Part shown: one piece after another, positions 43,001-50,763 of the stretch
How the letters are laid out: each line of letters starts with the position of its first letter
How positions within the stretch are numbered: the stretch's first letter is position 1
Assembly: GCF_029625295.1 (NCBI RefSeq)
Contig: NZ_CP121112.1
Coordinates: 1,488,001-1,552,000 of the forward strand
Direction: 5' to 3'
DNA from: Flavobacterium gyeonganense
GTDB taxonomy: Bacteria > Bacteroidota > Bacteroidia > Flavobacteriales > Flavobacteriaceae
DNA length: 64,000 nucleotides
Position numbers and translations under genes: made by a program
Notes under the pieces: generated by a model
What the model was told of the DNA's origin: nothing
Seen by the model: only the letters and a program-made list of their open reading frames with translations
The model's database searches: none

Positions 43001-44978
43001 CTTATTAATAAATCCTAACTTTAATGTAAACCCATCTTTAACTTGTATTCTGGTAGATAATTCCCTATACTCAAAAGCCAATTGGATCAGTAACAAAGAC
43101 CCTCAAACAGAATATAATGATAAAGATTGCTTATTCCCTTACACATTAATTCCAGACACCAATTTTGAGAGCAAACTGATTGCATTGGGAATTGATACTG
43201 ATGGAAAAAATGGAAAAGTACTGACTGCTAGTATTGAGAAAATAACTTCTCTGGATGTTTCGTCTGGTTCCATTGCCGATTTAACTGGTATTGAGAACTT
43301 CTACTCTTTAGAAATACTAAACTGTCAAAACAATCGATTAAAAAGTTTGAATGTTTTTCAAAATAGTTCTTTGAAGTGGCTGAACTGCTATCAAAATCCC
43401 TTAATAAATATTGATTTAGAGCAAAATACTGCTTTAGTGAGTTTATTTTGTGGATTAAATCAGTTAACAAAACTGAATGTTTCCAATAATATTAATTTGA
43501 CAACTTTAGATTGTTCTCTAAATAATTTGACCACTCTTGAGCTTTCTAAAAATATTGCATTGACTGATTTAAATTGTAGTAAAAATAAATTAACAAGTTT
43601 AGATCTTTCCAAAAATACCAATCTCAAAACATTTTATGGCAACAATAACAATTTTGCCAATGTAGATATAAGAAATGGAAAAAACACTTTATTAAGCATC
43701 GTCGATTTTAGAACAAACCCATACCTTACTTGCATTAAGGTAGACAATGCTACTTATTCTAACAGCAATTGGTTTGATCAAAAAGATTCCCTTGCAGGTT
43801 ACAACGAAAGTTATTGTACAATTTACACACTTATTCCGGATTTCCAATTTGAACAAGCGCTAATTTCACTGAACCTTGATGATAAATATGACGGAAAAGT
43901 TATCACAAATAACATTAAAGATGTTACCTATTTGTATATCAATTGCTATGCAAATGGTCATTTCACTAAAATAAGTGATTTAACCGGAATTCAGGATTTC
44001 ACGGCACTTAAAGTTTTAGAATGCAGCTCGAATGCTTTGACAACTTTGGATCTTTCCAAAAATATTGCTTTGACTAGACTGCAATGCGATTCAAATCATT
44101 TGATGAGCCTTGACATTTCAAAAAATATTGCTTTGACTAATTTGGATTGTAGCGATAATGGGGATGCAAACAATGACAATAAAGGATTAATGAAATTAGA
44201 TGTATCAAAAAACATTGCTTTGACTACTTTAGATTGCAGTTCTAATAGTCTAGCATCACTTGATTTATCAAAAAATATTGCTTTGAAAAGTTTGATTTGC
44301 AGTACCAATGTACTACCTAATTTAGATGTTTCAAATAATACAGCATTGACTGCTTTAGATTGTACTTATAATTCTTTATCTAGTCTGGATGTATCTAAAA
44401 ATAGCGTATTGACTAATTTAGGTTGTTCTTTTAATGGTTTATCTAGTCTGGATGTATCTAAAAATAGTGCATTAATTGGATTAGGTTGTAGCTCAAATCA
44501 ATTAAAAAATTTAGATGTTTCAAAGAATGCAGCTTTGACATATTTGAAATGTACTTCAAATCAATTGACAACATTAAATGTTAAAAACGGGTTTAATAAA
44601 AAAGTAATTACTTTTGATGCCACAGGCAACGCTAATCTTAAATGTATTGAAGCAGATAGTACCACTCCGCCGAATACTGGTTGGAAAAAAGATGCTACTG
44701 CAAGTTATAGCATTACTTCTTGTACATTGTCTAACGATACTTTTGAAAAAAATAACAAATTAGTATTAATTTATCCAAATCCTACTAATGATATATTGAA
44801 CATTGTAGTTCCAGCAGACACAGAATTGAAAAAAGTTGAAGTGTTCTCACTGACAGGACAAAAAGTAGAAACGACTACACAATCTCAAATTTCAATGAAG
44901 CATTTAGCAAGGGGAGAATATCTATTTATTATAGAGACTAATGCAGGCTATTCTACTAAAAAAGTAATTAAAAACTAA
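40092..44978 (+). CDS. Giant leucine-rich-repeat surface protein with T9SS sorting domain
   Basis: 1628 residues with a signal peptide ending STIAQ. Six modules each open with a variant of YTxIPDxNFExxLIALGxD (near residues 35, 306, 474, 808, 1016, 1243), followed by ITSLDVSSSSIxNLTGI. A run of 21-residue repeats follows (consensus LTxLDxSKNxALTxLxCxSNQ), closing with a NLTCILVDN-type cap. The last about 75 residues are a T9SS type A domain (LIYPNPTNDILNIVV ... STKKVIKN). LRRs of this type mediate binding to host or matrix surfaces. Nothing ties it to pectin except position. Alone on the + strand, with its own terminator. Confidence 0.92.
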   Translation: MRKNKLFIIILFSGLFFSLSTIAQTISPSQKTTAGYTAIIDANFEKALIALGLDSGPLDQQVLTANITNITSLNVSGKFISNLAGIEGFTSLKTLNCSLNSLKTLNLTQNLALTTLNCSTNSLTGLDLSQNIALEVLYSNSNPLITLDISKNLALTDLNCSLDQLSTLDVSKNIALKILRCESNRLTDINLSTNLALVNLNVSNNQITNLNLSKNIALQSLSCSNNRFVTLDLSKNQVLSDLVCNSSSLLKTINLKTGKNIPTFEIDCTYSYNLTCILVNSVAYSESNWIDKLEFSAKYNDVACYTYTAIPDVNFEKKLIALGIDKDGENGKVITENISSLTSLDVSYSNILNLTGIKDFAALTNLNCSGNALTGLDLSSNLSLVSLNCSINQLYSLDFSKNINLNSIRCEKNNLHSLNLKNGNNTKLTNLNLKTNPDLLCVLVDNVAYSNANWLAAKDNTTSYNNTACVAVAVYTLIPDAYFENKLIALGYDNDGKNGKILTSRISGITSLDVSSSSISNLAGIKDFVALKNLKCDSNRLTSLDLSNNIALIDLNVSSNSLGSLDVSKNVALINLNCNSNYIKNLDFSKNLFLKSLSCRTNNLSSLNLTQNFALTSLICGSNKLTTLDVSQNVILSFLACESNLLKNLDVSNNAFLYDLYCYSNQLTSLNTSKNPVLASLKCQSNKLTSLDLSKNAYLVWLTCEQNQLTNLDISKNLKISYLECSSNQLTSLDLSKHGNLEILYCGGNKLLNLNLKNGRNDLIKSYFSCSYNPNLTCILVDNAAAFASKWNSAKDATATYVDTSCTLYTSIPDVNFENKLISLGLDSGTIDGKVLTSNITKVTSLNVSSSSITNLTGIQDFVDLQELICHTNQLTDLDISKNTALTHLDCSSNQLSNLDISERLELTKLNCKSNKLTTLDVSQNVLLTDLNCSSNLISDLNLSENINLSTLSCNDNKLSNLNLKNRKNTLLINPNFNVNPSLTCILVDNSLYSKANWISNKDPQTEYNDKDCLFPYTLIPDTNFESKLIALGIDTDGKNGKVLTASIEKITSLDVSSGSIADLTGIENFYSLEILNCQNNRLKSLNVFQNSSLKWLNCYQNPLINIDLEQNTALVSLFCGLNQLTKLNVSNNINLTTLDCSLNNLTTLELSKNIALTDLNCSKNKLTSLDLSKNTNLKTFYGNNNNFANVDIRNGKNTLLSIVDFRTNPYLTCIKVDNATYSNSNWFDQKDSLAGYNESYCTIYTLIPDFQFEQALISLNLDDKYDGKVITNNIKDVTYLYINCYANGHFTKISDLTGIQDFTALKVLECSSNALTTLDLSKNIALTRLQCDSNHLMSLDISKNIALTNLDCSDNGDANNDNKGLMKLDVSKNIALTTLDCSSNSLASLDLSKNIALKSLICSTNVLPNLDVSNNTALTALDCTYNSLSSLDVSKNSVLTNLGCSFNGLSSLDVSKNSALIGLGCSSNQLKNLDVSKNAALTYLKCTSNQLTTLNVKNGFNKKVITFDATGNANLKCIEADSTTPPNTGWKKDATASYSITSCTLSNDTFEKNNKLVLIYPNPTNDILNIVVPADTELKKVEVFSLTGQKVETTTQSQISMKHLARGEYLFIIETNAGYSTKKVIKN

Positions 44979-45006
44979 ACTACATACCTTAAGTTATAGT
45001 AAAAAC

Positions 45007-45044
45007 AAAAAACCTGCTAGAGTAAAATCTAACAGGTTTTTTTG
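45007..45044. terminator. Terminator between LRR gene and symporter
   Basis: AAAACCTGCTAGA and TCTAACAGGTTTTTTT form a stem with one G/U-type mismatch and T-runs, between two convergent genes. Confidence 0.8.
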
Positions 45045-45061
45045 TTTTGAATAAATACTAT

Positions 45062-46642
45062 TTAATTCCCATTAAAAACCAAATACAAACTCAAAATCAC
45101 CAGACCCAATACAGCGAATAAAATCTTCACACGCTTACTGGTTTTCGGAATATCCGTTTCATCTGAAAAATTAACTTCCGGATTTTTATCGGTTAATGAA
45201 ATAATCACTGCAGCAATTAAAAGCACAGCAAAAATGTAAAAAGAAATCAATAAAAAGTGTGGCCAAACCGGGTATTTATCGGCTGGAAAAATCCATAAGT
45301 ATAAAACCCCAACAAATAAACTAAAGGCTGAACCCCAGGACAAAGTAGCGTTTACGGCTTTTTTTGTGGTGCGTTTCCAGAAAACACTCAATAAGAAAAC
45401 AACCGATAATGATGGCGCAAGGAAACCTAAAACCGCCTGAAAGATGTTGAACAAATTCTGTCCTTTGATATTGTCAATCGCAATGGCAATCAGGATCGCA
45501 AACACACAGCCTGCACCAATGGTCAATCTTCCGATTTTGATCTGTTCTTTTATAGAAGCTGTCGGATTCATTTTCTTTACATAAATATCATTCGTGAAAA
45601 CGGTACTCAATGCATTCAATGACGAACCAATTGTTCCTACCAAAACGGCAATCATGACACAAATCACCAAACCGTTCATTCCGCTTGGGAATAAATTGGT
45701 CACCATGGTCATATAAGCCAAATCGGAGTTTTCACCCAATTCAGGAAACAAAACAGAACACAGGATGCCCGGTAAAATAAACAATGGCAAAGCCATTACT
45801 TTTAGCCAGCCTATGAAATTCACACCCAATTGTCCTTGTTCCAGATTTTTAGCTCCCAAAACACTCTGCACCATCGATTGATCGGTACAGAAAAATGCTA
45901 CTGCAGCCACAGGATATCCCAATAAAATAGCAGGCCACGGATAATGAGCATCATCGGCAGGCTGTACCAAATTCCAGAAATTAGAAGGTGTTTTGGCAAT
46001 CAAAGCTTCTATTCCGCCTACTTGTTGCAAACCTAAATAAGATAAGGTAAGTGAAACGACAATCAATAAAATCATCTGGAAAACATTAACTTTGGCAATG
46101 GCTTTTAAACCTCCGGCATAAGTAAAAATTCCGGAGAATATCACTAAAACTGTCACACTCTGCCACATCGGAATTCCCAAAATTTGGCGTACCAAAATTC
46201 CTCCACTAAACAATCCCAACGACAGCCAGCTTACTAAAATTTTCACCATCGCATACCAGGCTAAAATCGTCTGTGTACTGTCGCCATAACGTTTCCCCAT
46301 ATATTCGGGCATTGTACTGACTTTGCTGGCAATATATCTTGGTGCAAAAACAATTGCTAAAAGCAATAAAAATACAAAAGCATACCATTCGAAATTTCCG
46401 GCTACAATTCCGGTGGCATAACCAATACTCGCAAAAGCCAATAAAGAAGAAGGTCCGACATTTGTACCCCACATATTGAATCCGATGTTGTACCAGTTCA
46501 AGGAATTTCCCGCCATAAAAAGCGTTTCGTTCTTCTTGCTTTGCTTCACGCTCACCACATACCCAATGACCAATAAAATCACCAGATAGGCCGCAACAAT
46601 CATAAAATCTAAGGTCGTTAACTTATCGTAGATGCTGTTCAT
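45062..46642 (-). CDS. Sodium/solute symporter (SSS family), sugar transporter candidate
   Basis: 526 residues, about 13-14 hydrophobic segments, no cleaved signal. The start MNSIYDKLTTLDFMIVAAYL and motifs GNSLNWYNIGFNMWGTNVGP, STMPEYMGKRYG and FFCTDQSMVQSVLGAKNLEQ fit SGLT-like SSS transporters. Its start overlaps the stop of the upstream oxidoreductase gene by 4 bp, so they are translationally coupled. With the rhamnose-mutarotase-like fusion two genes upstream, import of L-rhamnose, L-fucose or a similar monosaccharide is the best guess. Confidence 0.88.
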   Translation of the reverse strand: MNSIYDKLTTLDFMIVAAYLVILLVIGYVVSVKQSKKNETLFMAGNSLNWYNIGFNMWGTNVGPSSLLAFASIGYATGIVAGNFEWYAFVFLLLLAIVFAPRYIASKVSTMPEYMGKRYGDSTQTILAWYAMVKILVSWLSLGLFSGGILVRQILGIPMWQSVTVLVIFSGIFTYAGGLKAIAKVNVFQMILLIVVSLTLSYLGLQQVGGIEALIAKTPSNFWNLVQPADDAHYPWPAILLGYPVAAVAFFCTDQSMVQSVLGAKNLEQGQLGVNFIGWLKVMALPLFILPGILCSVLFPELGENSDLAYMTMVTNLFPSGMNGLVICVMIAVLVGTIGSSLNALSTVFTNDIYVKKMNPTASIKEQIKIGRLTIGAGCVFAILIAIAIDNIKGQNLFNIFQAVLGFLAPSLSVVFLLSVFWKRTTKKAVNATLSWGSAFSLFVGVLYLWIFPADKYPVWPHFLLISFYIFAVLLIAAVIISLTDKNPEVNFSDETDIPKTSKRVKILFAVLGLVILSLYLVFNGN

Positions 46643-47703
46643 AGTCCGTATTCGTTAAGGACGTCAGCAATTTTTACTGGCAGACCGGTTTGTAATGATT
46701 TATCCATTGCCTGTAATAATGCCACGGTTCCGATGCCTTCTTCCATATTTGGATAGGCTTCAAAATTCTGCTCGATACTATCCACAAAATATTCCAAGTA
46801 ATTTTGATATTCGCCGCCGTGATGACTCTGCCCTTCAAAACGGAAATAATATTTTATAGTGCTGTCACCCCAGGTAACTACTTTTTCTTCTCCGGTTTTA
46901 TCTGTAACCGCATAACGCAATTCGTGATAATCGGCCTGGCTTGCTCCTTCTGTTGCTCTTAAAATTGTGCTCATTCCACTGTCTCTTTGAGCTGGCTGTG
47001 TTGGCGAAGTATAGACACCACTCACTCGGGCAATTCTGCCATCTGTCGCTTTAAAGATAAAATGCATCGTATCTTCGTTTTTTAAGCCTGCAACAGCCCC
47101 GTTACTGCTGATCATTCCATACCCCATTACTTCCTGAATATTTGGAAGATACCAACGAATGAAATCTACAGGATGACTTAATCCACCGTACAGCCATTTG
47201 AAAGACTGCAATAATGACCATTCTTTTTTCAAAAACCATCTGTGGTCTGCGTGATATTGAGCTTCAATCGTAATTAAATCACCTATTAATCCGGCTTCAT
47301 AATCGGCTCTTTGTCTTTTGGCCGGTTCGAAGAATCTTGAACTTTGTCCGATGAAAACCTTTTTACCGGTTGTTTTGCTTAATTCCAATAGTTCTTTGGC
47401 ATCCGAAAGGTCATCGATAAACGGTTTGGTACACACTACGTGCTTTCCTGCCAGCAAAGCCTGCTTTACGTGTTGAGCATGCAGATGGTCCGGCGTATAA
47501 ATAGCGATGATGTCAATGGATTTATCGTTTAATAAATCGTCGTAATTGGTTGTGTACGAATGAAAATCGAACTCTTTGCCTCTTTGTTTACACAAGTCTT
47601 CATTTGTGTCACATATTTTGACAAGCTCTAATTCTGAACTTTCTATAGCGGCCGACATTGTGCTTCGTCCTTCTCCAAGTCCTAAGATGGCTATTTTTAA
47701 CAT
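46639..47703 (-). CDS. Gfo/Idh/MocA-family NAD(P)-dependent oxidoreductase
   Basis: About 354 residues from the ATG at 47701-47703 (MLKIAILGLGEGRSTM). The in-frame extension upstream would begin at GTG within a repeat and is rejected. The Rossmann fold GLGEGRSTMSAAIES, IDIIAIYTPDHLHAQHVKQA and the CTKPF variant of the EKP motif mark the family; GGLSHPVDFIRWYLPN is the C-terminal domain. Such enzymes oxidise sugars, inositols or sugar acids; the substrate is not readable. Its stop overlaps the symporter start (ATGA), pairing oxidation with uptake. Confidence 0.88.
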   Translation of the reverse strand: MLKIAILGLGEGRSTMSAAIESSELELVKICDTNEDLCKQRGKEFDFHSYTTNYDDLLNDKSIDIIAIYTPDHLHAQHVKQALLAGKHVVCTKPFIDDLSDAKELLELSKTTGKKVFIGQSSRFFEPAKRQRADYEAGLIGDLITIEAQYHADHRWFLKKEWSLLQSFKWLYGGLSHPVDFIRWYLPNIQEVMGYGMISSNGAVAGLKNEDTMHFIFKATDGRIARVSGVYTSPTQPAQRDSGMSTILRATEGASQADYHELRYAVTDKTGEEKVVTWGDSTIKYYFRFEGQSHHGGEYQNYLEYFVDSIEQNFEAYPNMEEGIGTVALLQAMDKSLQTGLPVKIADVLNEYGL

Positions 47704-47740
47704 TGGTCTTATTTTAGGTTTTTGATAGTTATTTTTTTTC

Positions 47741-47836
47741 GCCACGAATTCACGAATTATTTTTTTAAAATCTTTACGAATTAATTCGAATAAATAATCG
47801 CAAAGATTTTAAAAAAATAATTCGTGAATTCGTGGC
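47741..47836. repeat. 35-bp perfect inverted repeat, terminator-like hairpin
   Basis: GCCACGAATTCACGAATTAT and 15 further bases (47741-47775) are complemented without a mismatch at 47802-47836, loop 26 bp. It starts 6 bp after the stop of the beta-helix/mutarotase gene and ends 37 bp before the oxidoreductase ATG. It could stop or attenuate transcription, uncoupling the fusion from the transporter genes. It is also a dispersed-repeat type (compare 16605-16663). Confidence 0.85.
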
Positions 47837-47842
47837 TAACTT

Positions 47843-50356
47843 TTATTTCGTTTCTACTTTTTTAAGAAATATCCAGGTTTCATCGGGTTTTGCACCTTCG
47901 ATTCCGGTTTGGTATTTTTTCATAAGGGCATTCCAGTCATTTACTCTTGGATTATTTTCTGTTGTTTTTGGATTCAGTTTATCCAGATTTTCTCCTTTCG
48001 GGATACTGATCACCAACATCAATTGCCTTCCGTTTTTGAAAACCTGTAACTGCTGGAAATCGGCATTGCAGAAACCTTTGGCAATTTCCGGCCACTTTTC
48101 GAATTGGGTGGTGTGGTAATCTACATATTCTTTTTGCAGTTTTTCGTCTTCTACTAAATTCGCAGTAAGTACGACATTATCCCATTCGGATGCTACTTTA
48201 GCCTCTTTACATCTTTCGAAATTCTGAAAATCATACACCGGATTTTCGTAAATTTTAATTTCCAATTTCGGAAAAGCCAAAGCCAGTTTTCTTTTCGTTC
48301 TTTCAGGCTGATTCATCAATCCGTAAATAACCAGATGATTTTCCCATTGGTACAATTCTTCACCAACAATTCGGAAACCTTTTATCGTCGATTTGATTTT
48401 TTCGATATCCAGATCTTTTCCAATTAATTCAATGGCTACCGATTTTGGCATTTCCTGTAATCCCCAGGCTTCGTCAACAACCACTTCTTTAGCCACTAAA
48501 CTGTTGTATGGAGCACGTATTCCAGCGTTTTCTTTGATTTTTGGATCAACAAAAGCATAATTATCCTGCCAGATATTTCCTTTCGGACCATTATTATTTT
48601 TTAATATTTTCTGAATCGGAATCCAGTTGTTTTTAATCGTAAAACCCTGGCTTCCTTCATCGGTATACAGATATAACCATAAAAATGGATCGTGCGCATA
48701 AGGACTGTTGTACACTTTATCTATGTAGTTTTCTTCAATTCGGCTGTCCGCCTGCGCTGAAAGTGTATAAATTCCAGCTACATCGTGCAAATGTTTGGCA
48801 TAATGATGAATTTTATTCGCCAATATTTTATTGTTACGCATTACGTTTTCAGTATATGTCCAGCCCCATCCCATTGAAATTCCGCTGTAGGCTACATCCG
48901 AAATTTCGTTGTGTTCGATAGTCAGATTTTTTATAAAACCGGCTGCAATTCCCAAGCATCCCCAATCTTCGTTGGCTACGTTGGTAATTAAGTTATCCGA
49001 AATCAATTCGTCTGAACAAACTATTCTTTCATCTTTTACAGTATAAGGCAAATGTGCTTCGAAAGATTCTTCGGAGAAAACACCCAAATTAATTCCGTTG
49101 CCACCAATGTCTCTGAATAGATTTCCTTTAACAATATTGTGATTCGTTCCTCTGTGCAAATCCAAACCTGTAGATGACAAATGTTCAAAACTACAAGATT
49201 CGAAAAGTGTATTATTGGCATAATTTACCTCAACAGCTGCTCTTGGTCTTCCCACCCAGCCCTGATTTTCTAAACTCGCCTGATTTGGAGTTCCCGAAAT
49301 TTTTAATTTATAGGCATCCAATAAATACATTCCCGCCTGCAAAGGCACATGACCTTGTTGTGAGGGACGAAGCCAGTTGCTGTATTGGAATGAAATTCCT
49401 TTAAAATTAAAATGATGTACCGGAGTATCTAAAGTACCTTCCATTTTTACCAAATTTTCTAAAACCGGTGCAGTTACTTTAGCAGAAGCCAAATCTTCAC
49501 CTTTTCTTGGAATGTAATAGATTTTACCTTTTTTTCTGTCTAAAAACCATTCTCCAGGCTCATTCAGCATTGAAATTCCGTTGTTTAAATAGAAAGCTGA
49601 ATTTCCGTTATTTTTAGAAATCCACGGAGCCGGCCAGGGGTGCTCGCTCTGGATTCGGCTTTCAGGCTGCTCGAAAGAAAGTCTCGCACTGTCTTTTTTG
49701 ATTTCGATATTTTTAATTCGGAGATTGGCAATCGCCCACCATTGTACGATGAACATTTCCATTCCCGGTTCAAACTTAACTGATTTGTTTTTGAAAGGAA
49801 TCCAGCAGGTTTCGGTTGCTGCATCCCAGGAAAGGATTCTGTCCATTTGGGTCCCTGCAGTACTTTTGGCTCTCACTGCTTTTTTGCCATTCACCCATAA
49901 CTGACGGTAATTGATAATTTCACCTGCCTGCTGAGGAGCGTTGGCTTCCCAAATTGTTCCTGTTTTTAAACCGTTTATGGCAAGTGTTGATTTTTTCCAG
50001 TTTTTAATTTCGATACCTCCGCTTAATATTGGTTTGGCATTAGCATCCGCTTCAATGGTCGTCGGACTATCGGCTGTTCCGGAATCTTCAGGTCTTATAA
50101 ATAAAGGTTCGTTTAAATAATACGTTCCGTTCGTTACAATAATACGGATTCCGTCTTTAATGGATGGATCTTTCAGACGGCGTAGTTCTCTGGCTTTTCG
50201 CACGGCCATCTGAACAGTTGCCAGCGGACTAGATTTCGTACCTGTATTAGTATCTTTCCCTTGTGGAGAAACCCAGATTTCAGCAGCACTTAATGAAAAT
50301 GTGGAAATTGTTATTAATAACAGAATTAGAACTTTTGTATAGGAATTTAAACGCAT
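47843..50356 (-). CDS. Secreted beta-helix (GH141-like) enzyme fused to a C-terminal L-rhamnose-mutarotase-like domain
   Basis: 837 residues with a signal peptide ending TFSLSAAE. About 25-640 is a right-handed beta-helix of the GH141 type (EIWVSPQGKDTNTGTKSSPL, IIVTNGTYYLNEPLFIRPED, NTLFESCSFEHLSSTGLDLH, ISMGWGWTYTENVMRNNKIL). From about 725 the sequence matches RhaM/DUF718: EYVDYHTTQFEKWPEIAKGF with the His expected in the active site, LQVFKNGRQLMLVISIP, and DWNALMKKYQ. The segment before it (GFRIVGEELYQWENHLVIYG, KLEIKIYENPVYDF) may be a second ferredoxin-like half. A secreted glycosidase joined to a mutarotase is unusual. An operator-like site lies 66 bp upstream. Confidence 0.8.
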   Translation of the reverse strand: MRLNSYTKVLILLLITISTFSLSAAEIWVSPQGKDTNTGTKSSPLATVQMAVRKARELRRLKDPSIKDGIRIIVTNGTYYLNEPLFIRPEDSGTADSPTTIEADANAKPILSGGIEIKNWKKSTLAINGLKTGTIWEANAPQQAGEIINYRQLWVNGKKAVRAKSTAGTQMDRILSWDAATETCWIPFKNKSVKFEPGMEMFIVQWWAIANLRIKNIEIKKDSARLSFEQPESRIQSEHPWPAPWISKNNGNSAFYLNNGISMLNEPGEWFLDRKKGKIYYIPRKGEDLASAKVTAPVLENLVKMEGTLDTPVHHFNFKGISFQYSNWLRPSQQGHVPLQAGMYLLDAYKLKISGTPNQASLENQGWVGRPRAAVEVNYANNTLFESCSFEHLSSTGLDLHRGTNHNIVKGNLFRDIGGNGINLGVFSEESFEAHLPYTVKDERIVCSDELISDNLITNVANEDWGCLGIAAGFIKNLTIEHNEISDVAYSGISMGWGWTYTENVMRNNKILANKIHHYAKHLHDVAGIYTLSAQADSRIEENYIDKVYNSPYAHDPFLWLYLYTDEGSQGFTIKNNWIPIQKILKNNNGPKGNIWQDNYAFVDPKIKENAGIRAPYNSLVAKEVVVDEAWGLQEMPKSVAIELIGKDLDIEKIKSTIKGFRIVGEELYQWENHLVIYGLMNQPERTKRKLALAFPKLEIKIYENPVYDFQNFERCKEAKVASEWDNVVLTANLVEDEKLQKEYVDYHTTQFEKWPEIAKGFCNADFQQLQVFKNGRQLMLVISIPKGENLDKLNPKTTENNPRVNDWNALMKKYQTGIEGAKPDETWIFLKKVETK

Positions 50357-50421
50357 TTTTTTCTTTTTTGAGGTAAATCTGGAAAGGTTATATATTTCTT
50401 AACAGTATAAGACTTGCAAAT

Positions 50422-50440
50422 AAATGTGTTTTTCACACTT
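50422..50440 (-). promoter_or_regulatory. Third, degenerate copy of the AAATGTGA-N3-TCACATTT operator
   Basis: Minus strand AAGTGTGAAAAACACATTT, plus ATT, matches the 59348-59366 site and flanks at 20 of 22 positions. It is 66-84 bp upstream of the mutarotase fusion gene; TTTATTTG just beyond it is one base off the -7 consensus. GntR-family repressors bind sites of this shape. Confidence 0.55.
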
Positions 50441-50486
50441 TTGCCGGATGACGGGTACAATTTAACAGAACATAAAAATATAAGTA

Positions 50487-50502
50487 TCCTGCACACTCCT
50501 GT
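50487..50502. promoter_or_regulatory. TCCTG direct repeat between divergent genes
   Basis: TCCTG at 50487 and 50498, with an 11-bp period (TCCTGCACACTCCTGTA). It resembles the susC and GH78 upstream repeats, which have a 10-bp period, so it is a weaker match. Confidence 0.35.
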
Positions 50503-50622
50503 ATAGCTTAAAATATATCCTATAGTATTTTGCATATTAAACAATATCTGTAATTCACCTTAGTTACGAATAAGAATACTTTATAATCAGTATTAAATTA
50601 AATATATTGTTAATATTTTTTA

Positions 50623-50644
50623 TAAATTTGTGTAATCGATTACA
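50623..50644 (+). promoter_or_regulatory. GH28 promoter -7 element abutting a perfect palindromic operator
   Basis: TAAATTTG (50623-50630) fits TAnnTTTG. TGTAATCGATTACA (50631-50644) is a 14-bp perfect palindrome immediately downstream, where the transcription start would lie: a classical repressor position. It is 120 bp upstream of the GH28 ATG. CG-centred palindromes of this length suit LacI-family proteins. Confidence 0.6.
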
Positions 50645-50763
50645 TTATTGTATTTTCGTTTTTTTATGAAACTTATTTTGCAATTTGTAAAAAAAGTATT
50701 ATCAAGATAAATATATCATATTATTTTGATATCAAAATCTAAACTTTAACTAATTCAATAAGA

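Larger units (their letters stand above)
50357..50763. promoter_or_regulatory. Divergent control region between the mutarotase fusion and GH28
   Basis: 407 bp without a gene. It contains, in order, an operator-like repeat at 50422-50440, TCCTG repeats at 50487-50502, a TAAATTTG -7 element on the + strand at 50623-50630 and the palindrome TGTAATCGATTACA at 50631-50644. These are described separately. Confidence 0.6.

Noticed and set aside
41480..44308. Antisense open frames of 67-117 codons opposite the LRR gene
   Set aside because: They are by-products of the repetitive coding sequence, with no family features or start context.
40300..44600. The periodic DNA in the LRR gene as a CRISPR array or tandem satellite
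   Set aside because: The period is 63 bp with a continuous open frame and degenerate units; it is coding LRR sequence, not repeat-spacer structure.
47704..47745. Upstream GTG start for the Gfo/Idh/MocA gene
   Set aside because: It would start inside the 35-bp inverted repeat; MLKIAILGLG is the normal Rossmann start.
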